From: Trichostrongylus colubriformis
Taxonomy: Eukaryota > Nematoda > Chromadorea > Rhabditida > Trichostrongylidae
Length of the DNA stretch: 64,000 bases
Direction: 5' to 3'
Assembly: GCA_963978905.1 (NCBI GenBank)
Contig: OZ022259.1
Span: 48,998,727 to 49,062,726, forward strand
The notes below the pieces were generated by a model. The model ran no database searches, was not told where the DNA came from, and was given only the letters and a program-made list of their open reading frames with translations. The position numbers were made by a program, and so were the translations under genes. Positions 34,190 through 45,193 of the stretch are shown here, one piece after another. How positions within the stretch are numbered: position 1 is the stretch's first letter; every line of letters begins with the position of its first letter.

Positions 34190-34501
34190 GCGGAGCCTTG
34201 GCGCGCCAATTTCACAACTCTGTTGAGAATTCAATAAGCTCCAAGCAAAATCACTCCTTTGTATACCATATGCGCCACTTTTTTCGTGTGCATCCTTCAG
34301 TGGTAAACAAACGTGAGGAGTGTGGGCACGACCACTCACAAACTGCTTCTCATTTAGTACCTGGAATATTATGGAGTATGGATATACGTGATGATGGTTA
34401 GAATTGCTTCTTACTTGAATCCTGGTAGTTCTTCCATTTATCATACACTTTCTACACCGATAAGTGTACCCTCCCTTCGTAGCATTCGTGAATTTGAACA
34501 C
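34190..34501 (-). pseudogene. FLYWCH-like zinc-finger fragment
   Basis: The minus-strand frame from 34501 reads FKFTNATKGGYTYRCRKCM, then RTTRIQV and FVSGRAHTPHVCLPLKD. The Tyr-x-Cys-x2-Cys and PHVC-P pattern is that of FLYWCH-like modules often fused to MULE transposases in nematodes. No transposase domain lies next to it, and the frame continues without motif. It is probably the N-terminus of a lost MULE, although a captured host exon is possible. Confidence 0.45.
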
Positions 34502-34929
34502 ATAATAAAGGGATCCTTTTGAAAGTGACTATGTTAGTGCGATTCTGCTGCTTTTGCTGCGAATGATGGTCCTGCTATTTGCACTAACTTGGAATGGGGT
34601 TTAATGGAATTTTTATCACCCCTCTTACTGCATTCCGCTTCTCCAGAAAAGCGCCTGCTGCTCACGGATAAATTCATAGTTATAGTGCACTGAGTTCCTT
34701 CAGCCTTCAAATTTCTTTATTTGCTTCAACGCTTGATGTCAGACACACTCATGTTTTGCGTAGACGTATATTTGTGACAAAATGTGATTGCGAGTCTGAA
34801 CAGCGTGATAGGGCAAGCAATAAAATGAACTGCTTCTAACTGGCTCCAGCAGAAAGCGAGGCTTTTCTACACATTTAGGGATGTACTCCATCGAACTCTC
34901 TCCTTCTAAATGGTTCACTCTATGGCTCG

Positions 34930-35400
34930 CTCCAAGTAGGTCATAAAATCGCCTGGCTCGGTTCCCTTCTTTGTACTGATCTATAATGGCGTCTGCTGGG
35001 TGGTGCGTTTCTCGGAAGTCTGCTGGGTGGTGCGTTTCTCGGAATCTTCAAAAAGTTTTTCCATCATTTTCTTCCATATTTAACAAAGTAGGTCCCAGCA
35101 CTCCTTGGATTTTTTTTCAAATTTCTTTTTGATAATGAATTTCATGTTTTTACAAGTTGGATAATCATTCAAACATGCCCCTATTGTCCTTACCTGATCA
35201 CGGATCTTGACTGTTCGTCTTCTGTGGGCTGAAAATACAAACAGAATGCAAATAGTGCGCAATATTTCAGTTTTACACTAGAAATTTCCGATGTTCTGCA
35301 AATACTTATAGACGATTTTAAAAAATCTATATTGCTTCAGTAAAAAAGCTCTCAAAAAACTGAAACTAACAATGTCTCAAAGACTATTTTTTATCTGAGT
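34930..35400. repeat. Old duplicated segment, copy 2
   Basis: It aligns in order with 28980-30260. Inside it a unit of about 27 bases (GTCTGCTGGGTGGTGCGTTT...) is tandemly doubled at 34991-35045. The minus-strand frame 35262-35080 (DQVRTIGACLNDYPTCKN ... KKSKECWDLLC) is the best-kept coding-like part. Confidence 0.5.
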
Positions 35401-35639
35401 TTTTTCCCAGATTCAAGTTTTTACAGACGCTCGTCTACTACTCGGGGTCGTACTCGAAAGGCATTCGAATTCACATCTGGAAAATTAACAAATCAATCGA
35501 AACGAGATTTCTTAGTAAACCTCTGAAATATGTGATAAACGCATGATTTGTTTCTAAAAGAACATGACTATTCAACAATTTCAACAGAAAACAAATTAAA
35601 ACATAAATCACAGAGAGATTCCGCTCTGAATTCATGGCT

Positions 35640-36085
35640 GGCACTAACAGGTCCTTACACGTTTTAGCCCACTCGAGACCGCGCCTGTTTTTGAAAAATG
35701 GCGCGTTCGGACCGGATCGATTGACCTGCTGTCAGCCATATATGGCTGACACGTTCCCCCTGCACCATTTTCCGATTTCCTTTGTTCCTAACTTTTTTGT
35801 ATTTTTCTGTAGTCGGGGGGGATGCCTGTTCACTATGTTCATTGAGTATCTACCCTATTTTTACCTGTACTTCAGATGCGGAAAGGGAGTTTTGGCACTA
35901 TTTAGCTCTCACTACCCCAGACACCGTGAGTTGGTCAAAAAAAATAATTCTGGCGGGAACTTCACTTTAGGGGTTATTTGGGGTGCTGATCACGAACACG
36001 ACATCGTTTTTGGTGTTGGCGTTGATTTGGTGCTTTGCACCAGGCTGGTGCAGCAACTTTTTCTCATCAATTTCGTTTGAAATTG
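35640..36085. repeat. Half copy related to the foldback at 15203-15891
   Basis: It shares TGTCAGCCATATATGGCTGA-type and GGGTTATTTGGGGTGCTGAT sequence, then GACATCGTTTTTGGTG and GCTGGTGCA. The inverted second half is missing. The 148-codon open frame crossing it is not called. Confidence 0.6.
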
Positions 36086-36152
36086 TCATTTAAGGGTTAC
36101 TGAGAATGCTTATTAAGGATATGAAATTGATCTTGCTAAGGGAGCGTTTTAA

Positions 36153-36474
36153 GGCCGCGTTCATACTGTGCGCACCGACGCCGTCGCCGCCGGTGCCGGC
36201 GTTAGTTTGACGCATCAATAGATAATGCGCACCGTTTACAAAACGCTCGACCCAATCACACAACAGTATGGTGGTCGCGGCGATAGCCCAGGAATTCGAA
36301 TTCGAATATGGCATAGTGGCATACTATTGACGCCGTTGTCTGCGGCAGGCAAATGGTTGCGTCAGTTTGACGTCGTCACCGCCGGTGCCGGCGTCAAATT
36401 TACGCCGGTGTCGGCGTCAAGTTGATGCCGGCACTGGCGGCGACGGCGTCGGTGCGCAAAGTATGAACGCGGCC
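36153..36474. repeat. MITE of the GGCCGCGTTCATACT family, intact ends
   Basis: GGCCGCGTTCATACTGTGCG and CGCAAAGTATGAACGCGGCC are flanked by TAA on both sides (36150-36152 and 36475-36477), a PIF/Harbinger-type 3-bp duplication. The arms extend about 50 bases through GCCGTCGCCGCCGGTGCCGG. Confidence 0.85.
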
Positions 36475-36482
36475 TAACTTCT

Positions 36483-37905
36483 CATGAACTTTGAAAGGAG
36501 ATTTAGGCGGCTATAAAGTCTCGAATGCTCATTACAAATATGAAACCAAAACTGCAAAATGGCATTCTGAAGCGAGTTAGAAGGAGTCAGAACTTGTGTG
36601 CGATAACTCATTGGCGGGGCAGTGTCTATTCAGCGGAGCTAACCCTAACATCAGCCAAACTGTTCAATGGTAGTGCTATCGCCTCGCAAATGGGAGGTGG
36701 TGAGTTATCTCTCCGCGGACGCTTAAATTTTTGCAGTTTGTGTTTTGGCTTCGATGAATGCATCTATTTAGATCTTTGACGCTTTTTGTAATAGCATCTC
36801 ACGTAACTGCATGTATCTTTTCACTCAGGACTAAATACTTCCGCCCATAGATTTTTACACTTTCAACATTGAAAAACGATGAAAACCCACTCCAAACTAA
36901 CAGTAGCAACACGTCACATGCACCAACGTCAGAAAAACATCTGCAGAGAATTCCCTGCATATCTGACATCTTCTGATACCACCATTCATCGCATTTGGTA
37001 ATCCAGCTTGTTTGTTTCCCGGTGTCCGTGGTGCGCGAGCTGAGTATTGCTCCGCAAAATTAATTTGATATTCGTGTCTAAGGGAGCGAATTGCTCCGGG
37101 GGACGATTTCTGGCCTATTCGATAATCTGAACCTGACTTCGTAAAAGTGGTGGATATGTCACCTCTCTTCCAGTTGATGGAACGAACACCCTGACAAATG
37201 TAGAAAAAACCGCAAAAGCAAACGTAACGAAGATCTCTACCGCAGCAACAGCATGTAACAGCTCCATGAAGAAGTGGTCAATATTTTCTTGACAAATGCT
37301 CCTCACTTCTCTTCGTTAACGCATTACAACCTATACTTTCATGGCTATCCCACTTCTCCGAAGTTACAGTCAAACTATCGATTTCGCCAAAAGTAGTCTT
37401 TCGAGGTAACTCGGTCATCTAAACACGAATATCACATTCATTTTGCGAAATAATACTTGGCTCGCGCGTTACGGACACCGCGACCCAAACAAGCTGGATT
37501 ACCAAATTCGATCAGTGGTGGGAAATCTCTTCGGATGTTTTTCTGATGGTGATGCATGTGAGGTGTTGCTGCTGACAGTTTGGAGTGGGTTTCTATCCTT
37601 TTCCAATGTTGGAAATATAGAAATTTATGGGCGAAAGTATTCACTCTCAAGCAAAAAGATACATGCAGTCACCTTAGACGCTAATATGAAAAGCGTCAGG
37701 CACACCACCTCCCATTTGTGGAGCGAGAGCACACCATTGAGCACTATCAGCTGATGTTAGGTAAGGATTAGCCCCGCAGTGAGTCATCGCACGCAAACTT
37801 TGACTCTTCCTGACTCGCTTCAGAATGCCATTTTGCCGTTTTGGTTTCCTCAGCATTCGAGACTCTGTAAATCCACCTAGCTTTCCTTTCAAAGTTCCAT
37901 GGGAA
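36483..37905. repeat. Large foldback element with arms of about 470-580 bases
   Basis: The left arm (36483-37065) and right arm (37435-37905) are diverged inverted copies around a 370-base loop. Matches include GAATGGCATTCTGAAGCGAG-like ends, CCACTCCAAACT against AGTTTGGAGTGG, and GGTAATCCAGCTTGTTTG against CAAACAAGCTGGATTACC. Sixty- to 100-codon frames exist in both arms but are unremarkable. Confidence 0.75.
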
Positions 37906-38573
37906 TTTAAAGCCGTTCCCTGGTTAGTGCGGACACTGTCTGGTTCGGGATGGCGCCAGTCTTGTTCACTAGTGGTGTTGTGGTGCTAATGAATCTGAGC
38001 AGCGTAATCTTCACACTGTCGTCTTTCACCTGATACTATCCTAGAATCATAAAATTGTTCACTCAAATATTTCCTTCTAAGTTTTAGTGTGGTGAAGAAG
38101 GGAATGGTTCCCTTCCTTCTTGAGGATTAGGCAAAAATCGCGGGAACAGTAGTGCCCCTACTATATTAACACCGCTACATTGGCACTGAACGACACTAAC
38201 GGATGCCACATTCGTGTTCGGCTCCTCACATGACCCTTATAGACCAAGTTTAAGTAATTTTGCTCCAAACAAAATAATACCAGTTTGGGGTAATTGCACG
38301 AAATTGGCGCCAGCGGCAGAAAGGGGCGTCATATTCGTGACGAGCATTCTGTATTGACTCCTGAAATGAACTTCCAGTGAACCGCGAGAACTTATTCCTC
38401 ATCCCAATATGTAGATTCACGAGGATCCGATCGATAAGTCAGCAATGAGACGCTCCGGAGAGCAAATCCGTCACAGAGGTCAACGGAAGAATAGAAAGCC
38501 ATTTTTCGGATTTCTAGCCATTTTTCGTATTTTCCTAACTACTGTAGTACTTCCAAGCACCTTTGCATCCATC
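37906..38573. other. No gene seen
   Basis: No splice-bounded exon and no repeat partner, apart from a faint resemblance at about 38290-38350 to the 15203 foldback. Confidence 0.4.
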
Positions 38574-38698
38574 TACAGTCCATTTCCCGACGGCTGGCAG
38601 GGCGAGGCCTACGGACGTATCGATCTCTCTCATCCCGCCACACACTCTCACCCAACTCTGTAGGCCACGCCCTGCCAGCATTCGGGAACTGGACTGTA
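38574..38698. repeat. Foldback MITE of the TACAGTYCATTTC family, copy 1
   Basis: TACAGTCCATTTCCCGA at the left is inverted against TTCGGGAACTGGACTGTA at the right, with GGCAGGGCGAGGCCTACGG against TAGGCCACGCCCTGCC inside. A relative is at 60314-60563. Confidence 0.7.
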
Positions 38699-40289
38699 TA
38701 ACAGCCCAACGCATGAACCACTTGACGCGTTTATCGGATATTCACCGCTCATCGATTCTAATGAACAATTACAGACCACCTCCACAATCGAGGAGGAAGC
38801 CTGTAGTCACATACGACATACGACGTATCAAAAACGAAAAAGTTTTTGTTTACCATACCGCACCTAGGATAAAGTGCCCTTTTTATCCTTCATGAAGGCC
38901 ACCACACAGCACAAAATGTTATTGCCTATCGCATGCGGTCATTCAATACTTCTTATCACATCGCTTGAAATACCGTCGTCCGTTTTGGCGGCATTCTTAT
39001 TCATGTCTCAACAGATGTAATCTAGCATTTTTGACTTCACATTTAACAGTCTGGCTATTATACTGCACTGCTACATATATATGTATAATTACTGTAGAAA
39101 ATTTCAGTAGGGCATATATGTATTTACCCGAACAAATTACATTTCGTAAAGAATTACTCAAATCATTGAAAACTAATATCTCAAAGACCTTTTGATTTCG
39201 TGAAAGAAATCTTAGGGAGCTTCGATAATCAAGCCAATATACGGCTTTTCTGTTTATTTTGATTTTGTTAAATACATGTGATCACTAATTCCTTTCTCAT
39301 CTTTAAATTATTCACTTTTCTCGTGAAACTGTTTGAAAATTTTAGCCCTGTGCACTAGTCTGGTAAAACTATCTCATGTGTTTGCTTTGTGGCTATTGAT
39401 TAGCGTTTGCTGCATGGATATATTTTGCGTTGATTCTATGTACTCTCTATGCATGAGGGCCTTTTTTCGAGATGTGGGTCGTACTTCGTGTCTTCTGGGG
39501 AAAGTTTCTGAAAAAAATTTCGATTTTGTTTTGTATTTTACCTCCGATAGTCTGTGACCCGCGTTTTTTGTGCTTCCCTGGCTAGGCAGAGGTTCGAAAG
39601 ATCCTGGAAGACTTGAGCATTGAGTAGAGTTTTTCAGGATACTTTCCCATTTCGGAGTGCAACGTTCGGCCCCCGTCCTTCTCACATTTCATTCTGCAGC
39701 TTTTGCGCTCTGGTGATATAGGCTTTGGATTCCAGATTACCGAAATTCTATATATGGTGAAGGTGAAGGACTAATTTAGCAGTGGAACTCACACTCATTA
39801 ACATTTTGCACCATCGTATCTTTGTCTTGTAGAATCGTCTGTCTACAACTTGTATGAATTTTTTGAATTTTTCAAGTTTAATATGACTAATAAGCCAACT
39901 GCTGGTTTGTGTAATAGGCAGCTGGCTTTTTAGTGAATTTTCGTCGTCGAAATACGGAGTCAATTTGTGGTATAATCTCAACACAACCTATGATCTTCGA
40001 CCAGCTGACAGACAATTGACAAGGCTATGCGGTACACTGCCTCTATAGCACAGTTACAGTAACACTTCCTACTGATTTTGTGTGCCCTTTTTCTACGCTA
40101 TAGCAGCACACAATAGACACCGTTCAAACGCAGCCTTTCTCGACAGCGAACCACGAGCAATTACGTAGCACTTCGCTTCAAAGGCAGTTGCAGAGGTAAT
40201 TCACTTATATCATTCATTCCAATCTTTGATATTAACAGGTTGACGTCTTTACCACAAAAACCGACACCTCAAACATCACGTAACTTCAA
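38699..40289. other. No gene seen
   Basis: Minus-strand frames of 103 and 78 codons (39685-39374 and 39984-39748) have no recognised domain or clear splice context. Confidence 0.4.
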
Positions 40290-40410
40290 TCGGTACTGCT
40301 TTAATACGATACGTTGAGTATCATTCTGCTGTCATGCTCATTATCTACACCTCAGTCATCCTCCGGCAAAGTCGACGCAAGGCCAGGCTGGCATAAAAAA
40401 GGCGGCAAAG
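40290..40410 (+). repeat. Direct repeat, copy 1 (second copy at 41957-42065)
   Basis: GCTTTAATACGATACGTTGA..., ATCATGCTCATT-like, CTACACCTCA and TAAAAAAGGCGG match GCTTTAATACGATACGATAA..., TATCATGCTCATT, CTACACCTCA and TAAGAAAGGCGG 1.66 kb downstream. The candidate coding region at 41293 lies between the copies. Confidence 0.65.
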
Positions 40411-40499
40411 GCAAAAATTCCGCCGCAGGAAGTCCCTTACGATCCTGTTTTTATGAGAAAAGCTCGCTTTAGCAACCTCACTAGCATCACCCCTATCAG

Positions 40500-40965
40500 T
40501 GCCTTTAAAGGCACACCACGCGATAATCAAAGCGGTCCTCACCTTCTCAGAGCAGGTGGACCCTTGGATGAATGTGAAGACTGCACCCTTTTCGCGGCGC
40601 CACGGCTCACCCCCGCCGCGCATGGCCTGGTCGACTTGAGCCGAGTTGAGCCCACCGAGCCGAATCAAACCCGGCTTAGACGAGAGGGAAACTTGCGATA
40701 AGACAAGATAAGGCAGCGATATCAATAGCGAAGGTAGCTTCAACAGGGAGGAACAGGTGATATCGTAGCATTTTGCGCGATATCATCGAGCAGAAACTCG
40801 TATCTAATCTCCTATACTCGTACGAGGACCGATGGCAGGAAGCTCTACTTTTGATAGTTGTGAAGGGTTTTGATTCATTTTTCTTCACTGTTGGGTATAG
40901 CAGGGCCTTTACTTCCTGTAATACGCGCGATAACTCTCACAATTTTTTGCAAGGTGTGCCTTTAA
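40500..40965. repeat. Probable MITE-like element with AAAGGCACACC ends
   Basis: TTTAAAGGCACACCACGCGA at the left against GGTGTGCCTTTAAG at the right (about 40951-40964). The inner arms match poorly except for CGCGATAA. Boundaries are approximate. Confidence 0.4.
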
Positions 40966-41292
40966 GCTCACTTAAAGTTTCAAGGACTGCTGTTTCAAGC
41001 TTCACAACTGTTTTACAGGCCATCATGACACATTTACCATTGTTTGTGGTAGAAGAGGCATACACAATTCACTAGCAACGTAGAAAGCCTAATTTTTATG
41101 CGGATTATTTTTCAGCTTCTCTGATGTACTGTCTGCTTGCAGCAGCAAATAATATCGATTTGTACTGCCACATCGGAAGTATTGACAGCCTTAGAAAAAA
41201 CACAGACTAATCAACAAAAACCGACTATTCCAATGAATTTCAAATCTTCCTTTTTCTCAATTAATTAAACAGAAGGGGAAGGGTACTAGTGC

Positions 41293-41955
41293 ATGAAAAC
41301 ATTGTGGATTGCATTATGGCTCTTATCAGCCCCACTTATCGTTCAATGTTCCCCGAGCTGGAAATTGATCGTATTTTGGCAGTCAAGTGGCAATCAGCGA
41401 TGCTCTACAAATGTTCTACCAACATTACCACTCCGAGTGTTGACCTTAATCTGCCTGTAGAGCTCCAGTCGGATTATGTCTCGCGGTCCCTAGAGATTCG
41501 GGCTTCCTATAGCCAGGTGGCTCTTAGAGGATCTGCAATTGGGATGGATTCTACTGTAATTAGAAGTGATGATAGCATTGATGAATCACAGTATTATGTG
41601 CTCACAACCGTCACCTCAGTGTACCGTAATCAACATACTGCGTGCCATATGCGGAATTAGACGTCAAATAAAATATGAAGTTACTGTAGATGCACACAAT
41701 ACGCTCGAGCGGGCGCCAACTAATTTTAAACGATCGGTTCGTCATTCCTTTTTGACGTGGTCGTCGTTTTTATTTTATCGTGCTCTTTTCGGTACTGATG
41801 TAGTTATGATGGGACCTTCACTGTATATAGAATTCGGTATTGGTTTTTCCAGCTTAATGTTAGTGGTAGGGGTAATTCGGTTGATTCCAATCCGAAAATT
41901 CGATAATGACCTATGGACGTTTTCGACATGTGAAGAACCACGTCATATTGATTGA
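41293..41955 (+). CDS. Candidate fragment of a secreted protein, frame uncertain
   Basis: TTAATTAAACAG (to 41272) is followed 20 bases later by an ATG at 41293 opening with a signal-peptide-like MKTLWIALWLLSAPLIVQC. That frame stops near 41455. An overlapping frame (41289-41660) has longer protein-like sequence (SDYVSRSLEIRASYSQVALR ... YYVLTTVTSVYR), and a third (to 41955) has a hydrophobic MMGPSLYIEFGIGFSSLMLV. This may be one gene broken by frameshifts or split by introns I cannot place. No family is recognised. Confidence 0.25.
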
Positions 41956-41956
41956 T

Positions 41957-42065
41957 ACGGCTTTAATACGATACGATAAGTATCAATCTGTTATCATGCT
42001 CATTACTCTACACCTCACTCACTCTTCGGCAAGTCAACCCCAGGAGGAGGGCCGGGATAAGAAAG
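41957..42065 (+). repeat. Direct repeat, copy 2 (see 40290-40410)
   Basis: Matches 40290-40410 in the same orientation, about 80% by eye. Confidence 0.65.
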
Positions 42066-42171
42066 GCGGTTGGAGCTAAGAAGGCCGCCTCCGCCACAGC
42101 CCAGGTGCGCTTTTCTCGCGGGGAATTTCGCTGCAGATTGGTTTCCAAGCCTCTAACTTTTAAAAGAATGA

Positions 42172-42408
42172 GGGTCAAATCAAGTCGGGGGGGGGGGGGA
42201 CGCAAATTTGCGTCGACGTTTCACCCACGTCAAAACTTCTTTCCCTCCCTAGGCTTAGGCTAAAGCAGGTGAGACCTATGCTTTGACATATGCTTTTTTA
42301 TGTAGAAGGAGGAGATATCAATTTTAGCCTAAGCCTAGGGAAGGAAAGGAGTTTCGACGTCGACGCAAAATTGCGTCTCTCCCCCCCCCCCCCGACTTTA
42401 TTTGACCC
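42172..42408. repeat. Foldback of the CCTAAGCCTAGG family, copy 2
   Basis: GGGTCAAATCAAGTCGGGGG at the left, CCCCCGACTTTATTTGACCC at the right, with GACGCAAATTTGCGTCGACG inside. Each arm carries a run of 12-13 G or C. It shares TTTAGCCTAAGCCTAGG with 13616-13790. A loose CTTAGGCTAAAG piece also lies at about 42630. Confidence 0.8.
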
Positions 42409-43308
42409 GAGAATGACTCTTTTTAGGGATTATTTATCATCCACATTACTCCCATTACTGTCTTCGAGATACACTAAGCTTGGGTAAAAATTACGGTTTA
42501 GCAAGCAGATTGATGAGTGGAGCATGAGAAAGTGATTTCCCGTTCTTTAAAACAGTCAACAGTTCTACACTCACGTCTATATTTTTACTCAAGCCTTATT
42601 TGTTGTGGGTAGCGGCTCCCCCGTCAAGTAAGGCTTAGGCTAAAGACCTAAGCAAAACTAGCGAGCACATTGAAGTGCCTCCCTCCACTCCCAACTACAT
42701 TAGCACCGACTACGGTGTACCATTAGGTGTTACGTAGGTTATGATTGTTTCTGACAAATCCCGCACATACTCCTGCTACATGGCTCAAGTCTTTTCTAGC
42801 ATACATGAAGGACGGTGCTAATCCAAGCGGAGACCTCCAAGAAATGAGTGGTGGGCGCACGAAGGGCTGCGTGGTGCAAGACATTTGTGAGGTTCGCTAT
42901 GATCGCTGCTATCGAAAAAAGACGTGTGGAACGTAGGCTGAAACCAAATGCTGATATGAACAGCTCGCGTCAACAGTCATCGTCATCACCTTTGTGTAAA
43001 ATACCGTATCCCATGCATATAGTATGTTTTTTTCTGTATAGTTCTGTCTAAATCGCTATCAGAAAATGAATGAAATGATGTCACCTGTCACTACACCACC
43101 CCTTCCTCATTGCATTAGCGTGTGAATATTTCACGAACTGACACACGGTGATACAGGAGAAAAGCAAAGACCATTTCGCTTCGTGTAAAGCGCAGAGGTG
43201 CATCGGTCGTACAATGAGGAAGTAGCGGGAGTGTTGATAACGCTTTTGAAGGGCGAAAAACTAAGATATCTGCAAAAACACTATCGTAGCACTAAAATCG
43301 AAAATAGA
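42409..43308. other. No gene seen
   Basis: Short frames only. Confidence 0.4.
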
Positions 43309-43542
43309 TGGCGGTGTAATGACAGATAACCGCACTCCCACTCTCATGGTGCGGAGATGTGATCCCGTATCACCCACTTACCCCCCCCCCCCCCCAGCCC
43401 AAGTAAACTTATTCCTCCAAGGCAGGAAGATTAGTACCATGACGTGCTAGGAGGATTAAAAAACTGACTTGTACATCGGCTCACTCCCTCAGATCATTGT
43501 ATAGACTGAGTCGCATTCACATGCGATTACGATTATGAATGG
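43309..43542 (+). mobile_element. tRNA-derived SINE-like repeat, copy 3
   Basis: GGTGTAATGACAG (degraded A box), CCGCACTCCCACTCTCATGG (shared with copy 1), GGAGATGTGATCCC (degraded B box), a run of C, GGATTAAAAAACTGACTTGT and the GATTATGAATGG end. It is more diverged than copies 1 and 2. Confidence 0.6.
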
Positions 43543-43545
43543 GGT

Positions 43546-43765
43546 GTGTGCAGATCTGACGGAAAATCGCGTGGCCACCCACGGCGGGTGCGAGTGCCAG
43601 TGGCAGTGCATGGCAGTCTTCAAGCGAGGCAGTGTGACATGGGTGGAAGCGCAGAGGTGACGCAGCCACGCTCTGCCGGGCTCCCAAGAGCAGTCGATTC
43701 ACAATTCGTAGTGGTGGCGTCGCGAGTGAAACGCCGTGAAGCGATTTTCCGTCATATCTGCACAC
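43546..43765. repeat. MITE with GTGTGCAGATCTGACGG ends
   Basis: GTGTGCAGATCTGACGGAAA and TTTCCGTCATATCTGCACAC are inverted repeats. It directly follows SINE copy 3. Confidence 0.75.
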
Positions 43766-44017
43766 GTCCTAATGAATGGAATCGGAATGCGCCCATTCTA
43801 GAAGGGTTTGATCAATACCAAAAATCTTATCCTTTTTTTTATTAGCACCGAAAGTAATGTGTTGGGCCAATCAAGAGCATTACCAAGCAGTCTACAGAAG
43901 TTGAAAAACCCCTGTTTCAGCTTTGTTTTTTCACGTGTTAGACTGTTAGACTGGAGTTTTAGCTTGAATTTTTTTTGCCTGTTTATTTATTTTTACACAT
44001 GTATGGTACAGGTGACG

Positions 44018-44704
44018 ATGACAAGAGCAGATAGAAATACCAAAAGGAAGTGAATGAACAACAAATCTGGGCTACGATTCTGCAAGATAATATGAAATTC
44101 TCAGCTGTTCGCTTGAAACCGTTATTCTTTACTGGAATAGCATATTTTTAGCTCAGCTTTTCCACCTATGATAACTGCGTGTTAAGATGCATACTTCTTA
44201 GTTCTGCCTTATGCGATGGGTTTTTTCCGCCTTTTTTCGATTGATTTGCTTTACTCGAGTGTAGTGTAGTGCAAGCGGCTCTGCTACCACTCACATGGCC
44301 TGGGAATCAGATTCCAGACACTCAACCGGCTCACGGCCAAGCGGGATTCGTCCAATCCTTCGTACAGTGACTTATCAGAGGATGAAATTAGAACTCATAC
44401 TGGTGAGCCTATGCAAGTCGTTCTGTAGAACGTGTTCCATTCAGCCGCGATTATGTGTGGGTGCAGAAGGCCTGGCGCATCCTGAAAAGGGACATTGACG
44501 CTTTTGATCGCCACTCATACTTTATACCTTTTCTTCGCAACATCATTCCATTCGCCAGTTTCAGGTAAATACGAGGTGTTACTAGTAAGTAGAAAAAACC
44601 ACACTTTTATTCTATGCATTTCCTCTGATACATAACAGTTTCCTCACTATCAGCTGAATTTCAGACTCTGGGGATTGAGGGCTCGAGTAGTCTTTGAGGA
44701 TTGA
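44018..44704 (+). CDS. Small unidentified gene, about 99 aa, four exons
   Basis: ATGGTACAG (to 44011) precedes ATG 44018. Exons are 44018-44049 (GTGAAT donor), 44311-44402, 44429-44564 and 44665-44704 (TGA 44702-44704). All phases join: MTRADRNTKRK, FQTLNRLTAKRDSSNPSYSD, LSEDEIRTHT, ERVPFSRDYVWVQKAWRILK, RDIDAFDRHSYF, IPFLRNIIPFASF, RLWGLRARVVFED. The N-terminus is basic and the middle acidic, with a weakly hydrophobic stretch near residues 73-86. The second intron is only 26 bases (44403-44428, GTGAGC...TGTAG), too short for a normal nematode intron. An alternative (donor 44361, acceptor 44444) gives an 84-base intron but drops a coding-like segment. The family is not recognised. It lies 0.5 kb upstream of mdh on the same strand. 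Confidence 0.5.
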
Positions 44705-45193
44705 TTTCGCGTACCATGCGATTTGTGGGCTGTCCTTTTATCACAAGGCTATTTTCGCCCGACCGGTTAATGCTGCTCCTTGATTAACTGTTCAGGTATA
44801 GGCGTCATTTGTCATTTGCCGAAACCACTGTTCAGCTTTGCTTTCTGTTTTTCAATAGCGAATCAGCTGGTGTTTCACCAGATCTCTTAAAGGTTCCCTC
44901 TAAGCATTTTTCTCCTTTTTCACGCTTCCTTTCGAAATAGACCTTCCACAATGAAACATTTGTCTGAAACTTTTGGAGGGTTCACCGAGATCATAACTAT
45001 AGATGAGAGAGTTTCATAGCAAAAAAGGGAGAGGAATATCGACCGCCGGTCCCGACTTGAAGACCGCCCACATGGGCGCCGCAAACTCTTGGCAATCACT
45101 CACAATGAACGTATTTTGCTATGCTGTTTCCGATAACCACCTTGTATTGATGTTTTCGCACAGTTTCGGTGATTCATCGGTCAAAGTTCACAA

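Noticed and set aside
44295..44498. Alternative frame across the small gene (starting MAWESDSRHSTGSR)
   Set aside because: It is open over the first two exons and the short intron but does not connect in phase to the terminal exon at 44665. The other frame gives a more protein-like, splice-consistent product.
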